From Channallabes apus (Eukaryota > Chordata > Actinopteri > Siluriformes > Clariidae): a stretch of 64,000 bases of DNA. The DNA is taken from positions 10,790,491 to 10,854,490 of the forward strand of contig CM060115.1 in the NCBI GenBank assembly GCA_030522415.1. The letters run 5' to 3'. Both the position numbers and the translations under genes were made by a program. This document shows, in pieces, positions 23,376-36,000 of this stretch. The notes under the pieces were generated by a model, which ran no database searches, was not told where the DNA came from, and saw only the letters and a program-made list of their open reading frames with translations. The number at the start of each line of letters is the position of its first letter. Position 1 is the stretch's first letter.

Positions 23376-24054
23376 CCTACGAGTGGCATTTCCTGCTCGT
23401 CTTTTCGCACGAATAAAATATTCTCTTTAAAACACAGCTGATTATCTTAACAAAATAAATCTCCTCCAATAAAATGGCGCACATAGCAAAAAAAAAAGAA
23501 AAAAGTAACAGATCTCCATATATATATTTATATCTTACATACATACACATACTGTTTTGGCAGACAGAACATGACTTAAGTTTTTTTTTTGTAAACAGCT
23601 CGACTCATTCGCGCTCGCGTTTTTTCTTTCTCCTTCTTTTCTTTTCTTTTTCTCGGCTCCAGGTTCAGGTCCTCGAGAATCCGTTGGGTTTGTGCTTATA
23701 GGCGGCCCCCGGAGCGAGGCTCTGTAAGTGCTTGTCTGAGTTCAACACTGCAGTGAATCACGACACTGTGCCAGCACGCTAGCAAGGCGATCAGCAGGCT
23801 CTAGAAAGAAAAGTAGTCCTGTTAGACTACCCTGAGTTTGGGGTTTGGGGTAGTGGGGTGGGATTTAACGAGGCTTGTTGAGGCACACTTCGGCCCAACA
23901 GGTATGGAATGATACTGGAAAAACTAAAACAAACAAAAAAAAAAGTGTAGAAGAGACACTGATTGTGTAACAGCCTGATTTCCTCTTTATCGGTAGATGG
24001 CTCTACTTTTTCCCTCTGACGCGTCACAGTTCTCAGTAGGGCTTCATGACGCCT

Positions 24055-24261
24055 TCAGTTCTCCTCGTCGTAATCGTCGTCGCTGACGTCCTCCTCTCCT
24101 GACGCCCGCTCCGGAATGGCTCCCAGACTGCGGTTGGTTCTGGACTCGGAGCCGGACGACGTTACCCCTTTGGCTAAGTTGCAGGTGAGTGCGGCGTAAT
24201 GCACCTGCTTCAGGTTCTCCAGCACTTCGGCCCGCGCGTGCTTCAGCAGGTCCGCCTGACC
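24055..24261 (-). CDS. plcl2: plcl2 exon 6 (terminal coding exon)
   Basis: Acceptor TTTCTCCAG|GGT at 24261; stop TGA at 24055-24057. 68 residues beginning [19 protein letters not shown], including [14 protein letters not shown] and ending in an acidic stretch [13 protein letters not shown]. The human tail has the same RRSLEVIPEKA-type motif before a short acidic end. An ATG further upstream (24294) is intronic and not used. Confidence 0.93.
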   Translation of the reverse strand, partial: GQADLLKHARAEVLENLKQVHYAALTCNLAKGVTSSGSESRTNRSLGAIPERASGEEDVSDDDYDEEN

Positions 24262-27200
24262 CTGGAGAAACAGCACCGAGACGGTCAGTGGCATAGAACC
24301 GTATTAACGTACGAGAGCAGCATCTCGGAGAAATCTTTACCCGTCGGGAAAAGAAAAGAGGGAGCTGTAATGTGGTAGAATTATCAGACGGAAAAAAACA
24401 AATGAGAATTTTTTTTATTATTCTATTACCGAAAATAGTGAGATCATTATGACATTTTATGTATCCCGGGGGGAACAGAATGCAGTTTGCAAACTGGCTA
24501 AGCAAAAACAAATATGTGTAACCTAATAATAAATGAAAAAAAAAAAAAAAAGACAAATTTTTAGGCAGACTCATTTCTGGAACTGACAAAGGAACATATC
24601 TTTTTTTTCCCCCAACATCCATCCAATCTAACGAGACGCTGCAGTGCTGACGCACTTGGACTGACTGCAGAGTTGACAGATTTCACCGACGATTAACCTG
24701 AAACTCTTCCACAGTCTCTCTTGGTCTGGCCACGCTCTCTAATTAATTATGTAGTCTGGCAAAGCTCTTTGCCAGAATAAACAACAGGAATGACCTTACA
24801 GGAAACGCAAGGGCAACACACAGGCCAGCTTTCGCGCGGAGTGTAATGTTTAATTAGGGCATGCAAATGTGATTTGTGTTAAGGGCTAAGTAGTCATCAT
24901 TACAGTCGAAAGGCTTCATGATATATTCAGCATTTAGTGGATATAATTACAAGGCAAAGCATTTAAACTTTTGATTCTAAGTGAACTAAATCTCCGGGGT
25001 CGGTCACTGTCCGCTTAACGTCCGTATCTATTATGACAGGTTTTTTTAACGGTTAAGTGAAACAGCTGTTCTCCTGCGGTTATCCTAAAACAGACTAAAA
25101 AGCAGCTGTTTCATTTTCCTGACTGGGGATCATGATCATGTTGTGGGGATAATAAAACCGAAATGTACGTTATCATTTAAGCTGGATTTCTGAAGGAATC
25201 CATTTTTTTTTTGTGAAAAGTTCTGCAGATGATCAGCTTGTTTGACCAGAATTGTGTGAAACTACAGCTTCAGAGTGTATTCCTTCAGTAAGCCACGGAA
25301 GGACAAATCATTTTTCAGACTTTCTGAATAAACACGATTGATCTGTACCGTTCTCGGGAACGATTGCACACTTGCGTATTTGCACTCTTCGATACAGCAG
25401 GTGGCAGTACGCACCTACTTGGTTTGTGAGCCGCCATTACATACAAGCAAAGAAGAGAACCAGGAAGTTAATCTTTGAGATGCCTAATACCAATGATATT
25501 TAAAAAAATAAATAAAATAATAAAAAGTTAAGTTTTCGCATGCCTTCTACAGTTATGACTATGTGGGTCAAAGGATGAGATTGTTGCGTGCTACGCGTGC
25601 GCACAGAGATTTCAGGGAAGACAGACAGATGTCTGTGATGTCACGTCCAAACAGCGATCTACTTCCGTCCTCAGGTACGTTTGCTTCCGTATCTGATTCC
25701 TGAGAACCGTTCGAAGTGGAGTGATTGTGTTCACACTGATCAAAATGAACCAGACTTTTGGAGTCAAGTGTTCTCGAAAGCGTTCCTGGGTCACTAAAGT
25801 GTAAACGCCTTAAATCGTTTAGGGACAGTCACTGTCCACTTTATGTCCATATCTATTATGAGAGGTTTTTAATGATTAAGTGAAATAGCTGTTCTTCTGC
25901 ATTATTATAAAAAAGCAGCTGTTTTTTCAATTTTTTCTGAATAGGGATCATGATTATTTTGTTGGGAATCTATATATATTTTTTTACACCAAAACCATGG
26001 GGAAAGTTACAACTTTTGCAAAACAACATCTTCAGTAAGCCATGAAATGACAAATAATTTTTCATTATCATTCCACTTGGCACGTGGATACTCCAGTATG
26101 CTCAGTAGTCCTCTTTAGAACAAACAAATCTGCTTTAAAATCAGTTTTATCCACGCATGTAATCTAACTTGACCAGGAAATAAACAGCACACAAATCTGT
26201 ACGTTAACAGCTGTGTTTGTTGATGCTGGTTATTTAGAAACGGCTTCTCATAAATAGCACCTGCTTCAGGTGCTGTACCGCAGAGGAGGCGTCGCTGACT
26301 TCTAGACTGTGTAGCCCCCGGCAGTTCAGAAAAAGGCGGAGTGTAAAGTGAGAGTGACTGGAAATGTGGGGGCGAAGAGAAAGAGAAGGAGAGGGAGTTA
26401 AAGAAAGTAAAAAGGTGGGAAAGGTCAGAGAGAAGAAATGAGGAGAAAAGAAAGAGATGCAGTACATGCAGCAGCGGTCACCTTTAGTATAGTTATGTTC
26501 CAGGTGAAGCTCTCCACTGCTTTGTGGAGCTTCCTGCCTTTCAGACCTTCCTTCACCGCCATGTCGTGAAGATTCTCGTGGAACTCCATAGCTGAAGAGA
26601 GGGAAAAAAAAACACCACAGGATTATTTCATTTTCATTCAAATAATAATAACTTGCTCTGCTGTGGGGATGGAGTTGGAACTGTGTAATATTTAATGACA
26701 TTTAATTTCATACACACACTGCTTTTGTTTATTACTTTTTTTTTTATTACTTTCATTTCCCAATCAATGTTTTTTTTTTTTTAAATAGACCTCGTTACAG
26801 ACCTCTTTCCAAACAGTTGAGATGTCACCTCAGGATAAATGTTTCAATATTAAAATATGAAGACGTCAAAGGTTGTGCGAGGTCAGGGGTAGTAGCTCAG
26901 GTGTTGGCCTGGTCATCAGAAGGTCCCAAGGGTCAAACCTCAGTACCACTAAGTTGCACTCAGCTGTATAATAAGATAAAAATGTAAGTGTCAGGGGGGC
27001 AGTGGTAACGTGCTCGCCCTATCACCCAGAGATCGCTAGTTCGACTCCCGGGTGATGCTGTAGCCTTCCGCAGAAAGAGAGAGAGAGAGGGATTGGAGAG
27101 AGTGCTGATTGGCCGAGCTCTCTCGAAGGGGTGGGATGGGAGATTAGTGTTCTCGCATCAATCACGGCACTACAGCCAGTCAGGGTGCGTCTGTGTGCTC

Positions 27201-30055
27201 ACGCAAGCGGAAGAAGAAGCAGATAGCGCTGTCCTTCGATTGTGTTAGCGCCGCCCACAACGGTGCGTGAGCGAGTAGTTCGAAAAAGATGCAGTTGGCT
27301 GGCGTCATGTGGTTCGGAGGAAACACACATGATGGTGTGTGACTAACTGGTAGTAGTAGTCTAATGTGGGCGGTATACTATTTAAAGAAACGGTGACATA
27401 TAGTGATTTTTTGTTTAGCACAGCATTCCTCAACCAAGTGGTAGAGATGGCTCAATCACATCAAGTTCATCACATTTTTCGGTGTCGAATACTGACTCAA
27501 AATGTTGAGGGTTAAATAAGGCATCAAACACTTGCATAGAAAACAATCAGTATGTGTAACAGACAGTATGGTGTAACAGTAAGTTAATCTTACAAGCCAC
27601 AAGTAGATTGTTTTCCTATTTCTGCATTTTTCTTATGTTATTGCTGTAATACTCCTAACAGAGCAACTTGCAAAAAATTGACATTTAATTAATACCACAC
27701 GAGAGGGAGTGCTGTTGTGCTTGAATATCAGCACAGCTGTGATACATGTGGTGCATGAGGGTGCAGCTTGAGTGCTGAAGGAATCACAGCCATGCTGATA
27801 TTCAGCACAACGGCCCAGCATCGTGTGTCATATTGCTTCCAAGCATGGCTGTGACAAGGCTGAATCCCAAATCTATCTTTGAGCCCTATTCAAGTGGTGT
27901 GTGGGACATGGGATTGTACATCCTACATCGCATTAGCTTTACATTTAACTCTAATTAGGATTTAACTCCGGAACCTGGAGGTTAATGGAGCTGATATATT
28001 GTAAAGCAGAATGAGTAGAAATATAAAGAAAAGGAAAAAACACCTCCATGGTTTATTAGTTAGTTAGGTAGTTCTGCCACTTGTGGAAGGATACTGTATG
28101 TGTTGGTAGACCACAACAACTGGTTAAAATAAACAAAACAAATCATAAACTACCTCACAGCCGTACTGATATTCATGACAACAGCACTCGCTCTTCTGTG
28201 ATACTGCTTAATTATATGTTCAAATTAAGTTACTCCCTTACAAAGGAATATTTGTAAATAAATATTTCTTTATGGCGTACACAATATTTTCATATTATTT
28301 TCTAGATGTGGCTGCAACATTGCTTACGTGGAATTTATAAGCATGTCTTAAAAAAATGTGTTGAATTTTGAGACTAATGATTTTTCATGCAAGGTTTTTT
28401 TTTTATTATTATTTAAAAAATGTTTATGATATAAGGGTGTTTTCCATTTAAAATTCAAAGTAGCATATCTTCTCTTCCTGTGGGCTGATTGCGATGAAAC
28501 AAAGCCTATATGTTACCTCAAATTCTGACGAATACACCTGGGAAACCCCCATTAAAATGAATTCAGTAGTTTTTACGTGATGTGTGAACAAACAAACAAA
28601 CAGACAGACAGACAAAAATTTTCAAAACCATCTTGACGTGTTCAATTACTCATCTTAAATCCCGCCAAATTATTTTATCACAAATAACTTCACAGTTTTA
28701 TTATACAGTAAGTATAGATAGATTGGGAAGTCCCAACTTGCAACCTGTTAAAAAAATTAGGTGGTTGAACTTGAGCTTGAGGTTATTCTTATTATTTGTT
28801 TTTTACTTTATAAGCTCTGTTTTGACCAAAAAAAAAAAAAAAAAAAAAGCATGTGAGCAGCAGCACTTTTCAAAAGTGTCTGCAGTCCACCCACCTCACT
28901 TCACACAGACATTGGAAAACGTCTGCTGACAGTCGAGCAAAAAAAAAAAAAAAAAAAAACACAAGCAGCCCAAGCTAGCAAGCTATAGGTGGCACGAGTG
29001 ACAATCCACAGGCGTTTTTCTGAGCGCTCGTCTAAAGTCACATTCTGACAGTGTGTGTGTGTGTGTGAACAGACGTTTGAAGCGACTGCCTATATTTGTC
29101 TGCATGGGCACACCAGCATTACTCAACCTTCTTTCCACATCGTGTTACAGGATGAAAGGTTATTACATCGCTTAAGATTAGTGGCAGTCATGTGTCTCTC
29201 TATTTGCTGTTTAACGTCCAGCAGGGAACTGAAATCAGGAGTGTGAGCACTCTGGGCGAACGAAAGCTGTAATATGATGAGTGACATGGCAAACTGGTGG
29301 CTGATACACTCATACAGTAACAACAACAAAAAAAAAGGAATGGGAAACAAAGGCAGAAGGAAAATGAGCTTGAAAATGTGTGCACAGCAGAAAAGACATG
29401 GAATCCTGTCAAGCTGCATTAGTGTCGAAGCAGGAAATATAGAACGGGTGTGTCACCTCGACAGCTATTTGCATTTATTTCCATCATCTTTTCCACAGCG
29501 GTTATGCTGTGATGATAGAAGAGAATGCTTTCTAATATTCTGCAATATGTCAAGTTTGTTTCGATCAACTCGAAGATCCGTGTGTGTGTGTAGGACTAAC
29601 AAAAAGCAAATACATCCATAACTCCGGGGTCCACTGTGACACAAACGACGTCCACGCCGGCCTCTGGCAGACCTCCTGGAAGACCATCATCGTGTGGATG
29701 CTGAGAGCCAGCGATCGATCGTTATCTCAAGACGGAGACGTCGTTTTCGGGCGATGAACGTAGCGCCATGTCGTGTCTGCTGATTGTGTCTAATGTCCTT
29801 TAACCTCTATGATTTGCATGAGAGTGAGGAAGAGGTGCTGCTGGATTTAATAGCGCGTGACTGTGCTGAGGATTGGGGCTGGCAGCACATGCCTCTCGTG
29901 GTAGGAGTTGCCTAGCAACATACTGTAGGACGAGGGTGGGAAAAAAAAAAAAAAAAAACGAATCCACGCATAATTCAGACGCGGCTCCGCCATGAATGCG
30001 CGCACTGTGAAGAGCCGCGCACCTCGAAGGAGCCCTGAGTATCTCTTGCGAGCAA

Positions 30056-30090
<35 letters not shown>

Positions 30091-33000
30091 CAGCAGTCTA
30101 CCTGTTTAGTGTCACATTTAATTTTAAAAATATATATGCAGAGTGTGTATTTCAGTCTCGCCATGACTGCCAAAACCAAACTTGTGCGACACTCCTCTCG
30201 TAATACAAGAGATTTTCACACATTTTCGTAAAACTGCTTCACACAACCAGCTGCCGAAGATGGATTAAGGGTGGAGTGAATATTGATCCCTCAAATCCAG
30301 TTGACATAAAGGTGTATATCCTTTAATGAGGATCGAAAGCGGGTTAAGAACAAGAACAAGTCAAAGTGTCCCTGAACACTCCGGCTTTGAACATGTCACG
30401 ATATAACCCTGTGACTAAATCCCACACACTTCCTAAACACTAACACAGATTACATAAACCGAGCACTACTGTATATACAGCACCAAACAATATACTGACT
30501 ATAATATCTGTTCTCCCACAGTGCTGGTAAATTGTCACCTCAGACTGGAACTGTCCTTGACTATCAATGTACTCGTTCTACTGAGAGCTTCTAGGATGGA
30601 CCCTCTATATAATCTACGACTCAAAATAAACGGATCAATCGATCAAGCGTTATTGAATGCTGGATGTGGAAGCGATAATATTAGAGCTGTGAATAAGTGG
30701 ACTGATGAGACTGTCAACGTTCTGCTGCACACTCCATTCCAGTAGGTGGGGATATTGCACCAACTGTCCACAAACTCAAAAGAAGAAACACTAACTTGTT
30801 GAGAAAACTGTAAATAAATAATAGAAAGGTGTGAGGTTTTTTTCTGTGATAAATAATAAACAAAAGAAAACATAGTTGTTGACAAATCACCGTGATATAA
30901 AAGGAAATATAGTTGAGCGGGCCCAAGCACCTGCAGATGTCACTAAATATGGCATAAGTTTAAAGCATTGTCATGGGTAGAGAGTGTGTGTGTGTGTGTG
31001 TGTAGGATGTGTGCTGATGTCATAGTGCTTGGACCCTAATAAAACACATTAGGACTGAGGAGCGATACTTTAGAGTGTCGAGCGCACCATTTGAGGTGCT
31101 TGTACTTCGTAATTTGCTAATTTTCGGAAGTCACGATGCGTTTCTGTTCGCATGGTGCCCTTTTTGTCGCTCTAATCTTCCCCTCACTCTGCACGATATC
31201 AGGAAATGATTGTTCTTAAAAATACGATATTTCCACCTCAGGCACACACCTTGCCCTTCCTGGCCTGCGCTCAGCTCCTGTAAAAGCCTTTTTAAATATA
31301 ATAAAAGATGACTGTAGAGCATGAACTACAGCACTGATGGAGCAGAGCTGTCAGGGAGATCAGTTAGGTGTTTTAATAATCTGAACTTTCTTTTTCCCCA
31401 ATCAGTTTGAGCTCTTGGAGAGTTTCCTGCGCATTTCGTCCACGGAACATTATGTACTGGCCACGTGGTTAAGACTGCACTGTAATTAAGCAGGCAGTTC
31501 TGTTGTACTATGGTGTGAGAACAAGCTCCAGATTTGTTTCATTACTCTGGCGCATCGATTGCTGGAACATCGGTTTAAAAACTGTCTCATCGTGAGCGAT
31601 TGATTTTAGACAGCGCTGAGTTACTGTGCTTCCTCACGAATGTGCGTTTGCGCCCTGTCCAAAGCATTATTTTAAAAGACACCAGGCATCCAGATGAAAT
31701 TATGGTGCAATGAGCGTGTCTGTGTTTGGCATTCCACATTACCCCAAGGGCCTTCTGAATCATTCAGAGAGGCAAAGTGTGTAATCATCACATCGCTTTT
31801 GTTTCCCTCTGGAGAACTACTGATGTGGCATTAGTTATATTCCCGGGGTTACTTACTCTATCTCGTTCGTTTGCAAATAACGCAATTAAATTAGTTTAAA
31901 ACTTACTCATATAATGCCACTGATGCACCCGTCTTTAGTGATATGAATTTTAAAAAGTTGCATGTTTGTTTTCTAAGTGTCCATGCTGTGTTTGATTCTG
32001 CGCTCTAAGCAAAGATTTTAATCAGCGCCACTCGATACTTCTTTACAGCTGCTGAGGTTGTGTTTCTTTGTGTTTCATTGTGTTTTGGTAGGTGTAACAA
32101 ATTTGTATTTCTCCTGTTACTACTATTACTGCCAATACTATTACTATTATTACAGTGGAATTTTGATTAAAAACATAATTCGTTCCGGAAGGCGGCTTGT
32201 ATTTCAAAACACTAGTAAATAAAAGCGGATTTTCCCATAAGAAATAATGGAGACTCGAACTATTCGTTCCACAGCCCAAAAACATAAATATGTAAAAAAA
32301 AATTTACACAAAATATGAAGTAAAAAAAAAAAGAATTAACCTGCACTTTACCTTTAAAAAAAAGTTAAAAATAAATCCAGACATAAATAAATCCGTTTGT
32401 ATGCACTTTAACCTCTCTAAATGAGGCTTTCTTTTGCTTTACACGTGCGCACACAGGTGTGTTATAATAAACAGTACATGTGCGCTGTACACACACGCAT
32501 ACAAACACATAATAAAATACGTTTTATGTGCACACGCAAGGTGACAGTGTTATAGTAAACAGTACACGCGTGCGCGGATGTTGATTATACCAGTAAAAGC
32601 GCAAGTGAATGAAAAGGAATTGACTTTGGAGTCAGTTTGTCGATAAATGAAATGTCAAACAAATCAATCAAGATATGTGACAGAATACATTTTTTCCCCA
32701 TTTCTAACTACTACAGTTACCAACTAGCGTATTATATTATCCCCACTACGACTGCAGATCAACTCCGGGTTCAGAGTTTGCTGCCTCAGTCGTTCGCGGA
32801 TTTTTTATATATATATATATACACACATAACTAATCATTGTGGGCAGAAACCCCCTGCAACCTCGCAGAAACAACAAATATCCTCCACAATTTTTTATGT
32901 CTTTTTCCATATAGAATTTATCATACTTTTAAACGCTATTAAGAACAATTATAATTTGCTAATTATGTAACATAAATATTAGCATAAATTCTGCTAAATT

Positions 33001-36000
33001 TCCATATAAAATATAACGCTGCATAAATTTTTTTAGAATTAAAGACAAAAAAACACAAAGCAATCATAGATGAAAATGCGGCTTGAAACGGTGAATTATT
33101 ACCGTATTACCGTACAGCTCTACCCCCATTACTACCACCACGGAAATGGGTCAGAAAACGTTTTGTTTTGCACGAGATTCGTTTGAGTAGCTTTCATTAA
33201 AGTTATGTCTTAGCAGTTTAATCTAATATTAGTAAAAAATGTAAAATATTACACATCAATAGTCAAAACTGTCGATTTAAATGAATTAAAATAAGAAATG
33301 TCTGTTTTTCGGATCTGAGGAAAGTGACTGAACGTTACATACGTCCTGACGTTTTCTCGGATTCCATCAGCCGAGATCAATAGGAGCCTCTGCCGATCTG
33401 TCGGATTGATCAGCTGCCAGTCACGGTAACCTAGCAACAGCAGCAGCGCATAAACGGTGGTGATAAAAACAGGGCATTCACTTCTTGCCCTGCGCCTCTC
33501 CTTTGACATCACACGAACTAAGATGCATTAAACTTAAAAAGTAAACAGTACTGATGGGATGATCAGCGGTTCTAATTGATGATTGGTTGATTTCTTGTGC
33601 ATTTCAAATGATGTTGTTAATTGTAATTGTTAAATTCCTAAAATAAACATGCCACGTTGCATGTTATTTCTGGAAACCTGCTTATGCTGAAAAGTGCACA
33701 TGCTCATAACACGGTTGTGTAATAATCATTTAATACTATTACTGTAAGTGCAGCTGTAAGTCTAACCAGGAATGAAAAGGGTTAAATTTGTAATAAATAC
33801 ACTATAACTTTGAAAGATACCGACTAGATTTGGCTCAGTAGGACTGCAGCAGGAGCTTCATATACTGTAAGTCTCAGGATTATTTGCAGGGAACGAGGGT
33901 GACCCTGATTCCTTGCGTTGTACTTCAATTCACTTCACCATCCGTGTGCAGAGCAGGAAAGGATTCATAACAATCAAGACCTACGGTAATGTACTTACTG
34001 TATATGCACCTCGATTAAAAGTGTCACTGTACTGTGTGGTTGAACTGATTCGAGTCAATTAGTACCGATGAAAGACTATTAATTAATTATCGATTTGTTT
34101 ACTCAAACCGATGACCGATTATGAAATGGTTACTGGGTTTTGAAAAATATGGTTTCTCCTGCAGACCTTTTTTTTTTTCGCTTTCTCATGATTGTGACAA
34201 CAGAACTATAGAAACTATAAATGCACATCATTAACAAGCCTTACAATATTCTTCCGAACTCGTCGGGGATTTAATTGGTGATTTCTGAGGCTGGTGACTC
34301 TAGATGAGTTTCTCCTCTGCAGCAGAGGTCATGGGTTTCATCACGGTGCTTGATGGGTTTTGCAGATGCACTTGACACAATACTGTTCTTGTAAGAACTG
34401 ATGTAGAATCAGCTGACTTTCGTGTCTTAATATAAAAACCAATTGTTGTTGTTACATAGTTGCCTAATTCCATGTGTGATATTTCGTAGTTGTGAAATCG
34501 CCAGTATTGTTCTAGAATGTAGACAATAACCAAGAATATTGAACTAGAAGGTGCGTCCAGACCTTTGACTGGATCTGTATATAGTTTAACGACGCATCAT
34601 TTCCAACTGTATCAGAAAAACATGAAAAAGTCATTTTGAAAAAAAAACAACAAAACAAAACACTTGTATTCTTGTTTGGATGGACCTGATGTCAATCATT
34701 TTCTGGACACTTCATTTTAATTGCCATTTTAAAAGGCGGAGATTCGTAACCTTCTCTTTGAAACTTTACTTAAAAAAAAAACGAATAAACTTTTAATGAC
34801 TATGTAAGACATAAACACAAGGGGGCATAATGTCATAAGAAACTAATCAACAACAGGGTGGTGTGATGTAACAGAGTTATTATTATTACTTCAAGGTGTT
34901 ACACTTCCTGAAGCTTACAGGTTTTTTTTTTTGTTTGTTTTAAATAAGGAATCCTCGAGAAATCTTCACTATAATCAATGAGAGGAGCTTTAGTGAGAGC
35001 AGCTCTTATTATAAACTTAATCAGCACTTTCTGGCCACGTGTGACTGCGTTTTCTGCATCTGAAATATTTCTGTCTTGTTTCTGGATGTCGATCCGTGTC
35101 TGGTCGAGGTTGTTTGTTTGATCGGATGTGAATCGGAGATTAACTCGATGAAGCGTTTTAGACGGGATGATGATATTTAAACTGTACACGCGATATGAAG
35201 AGGAGAGAACATTCCACAAGCCTGTAAGCGTGTTTCCACTTTGGTGTTTTGCTGCAGCAGGCCAACGTGTCGAGTCTGTGTGACACGAATGGAAATTATC
35301 TTCAGGCTATTGTTATTATTGGCGTTGAAGAGCAGCATGGACGGAGCTCAAAGCTCTCGTCTCGGCTCCGTGCTTCGTTATCCGTCGTGTTTGTTCCATT
35401 ATTTGAAGCTCGAGAGGGAAAAAAACAAAAACAACGACGATGACCACGAGCCAGTGAGAGACGAGAGCAGAAATTCAAGCCAAATTCTATGATGCACTTA
35501 AAAACAACACAGAAGTGCTTAATGCTTAATGAAATGCCGCTGTGACCTTTTCTTCTGCGTCACTTGCCTTTCATGTGTCTCCGCCGATTGCGGTTCGCAG
35601 GCTGTTTAACTCGTCGCGGGTCGTGTGGCTTTGATACTGCTGCGCTGGATCAAGCAATACATACTTACCTCTTTGTGCAACCGACAAACAGAGAAGACAT
35701 ATTGTCTGGCTGAAAACTTTTCACAGCAGGTTATCACTCGTGGAAAGAAATAAAACATGTCATAAAGCAAGCGCGTGTGTGTGGGGAGCTCTTGCGTAAC
35801 ACCCAAACACATAATTAACCGGCTCTCTTCGAGCTCAGTTTCTGCACAGCTGTAACACCGATTGTTGTTTGTGCTGTAAAAAAAAAAAAAAACCCTCTCT
35901 GTCATAAAACCCTCTCGCTGTAATCAGCACTAACTCACCTGCTTTCTGCACTTGCAGTATCCTCTCGTAGACGCCGTCCGAGTTCTCCAGCAGCGTCCTA

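Larger units (their letters stand above)
21870..24054 (-). other. plcl2: predicted plcl2 3' UTR
   Basis: Reading downstream from the stop codon on the minus strand, I see no AATAAA until 21904-21909, followed by a second at 21889-21894 (both seen as TTTATT on the plus strand). That gives a UTR of about 2.15 kb, of which 960 bp is an inserted hAT-like element. The poly(A) site is inferred; no transcript evidence is available here, and an earlier non-canonical signal could be used. Confidence 0.45.
26592..35938 (-). other. plcl2: plcl2 intron 4 (9.3 kb)
   Basis: Bounded by the exon 4 donor (35938) and exon 5 acceptor (26592). Apart from the repeats listed separately it holds long A-runs (28831, 28940, 29941), (GA)n at 30063-30090, (GT)n at 30985-31004 and (TA)n at 32807-32822. 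31540-31850 (AGGCATCCAGATGAAATTAT, GGGCCTTCTGAATCATTCAG) is a repeat-free block that may be conserved. No nested gene seen. Confidence 0.8.

Noticed and set aside
24044..24655. 203-residue minus-strand frame overlapping plcl2 exon 6
   Set aside because: It is in a different frame from the conserved exon 6 protein and crosses the acceptor site.
29620..29760. G+C-rich block that might be an exon
   Set aside because: A frame of about 45 codons exists, but there are no matching splice sites and no known protein similarity; it is inside plcl2 intron 4.
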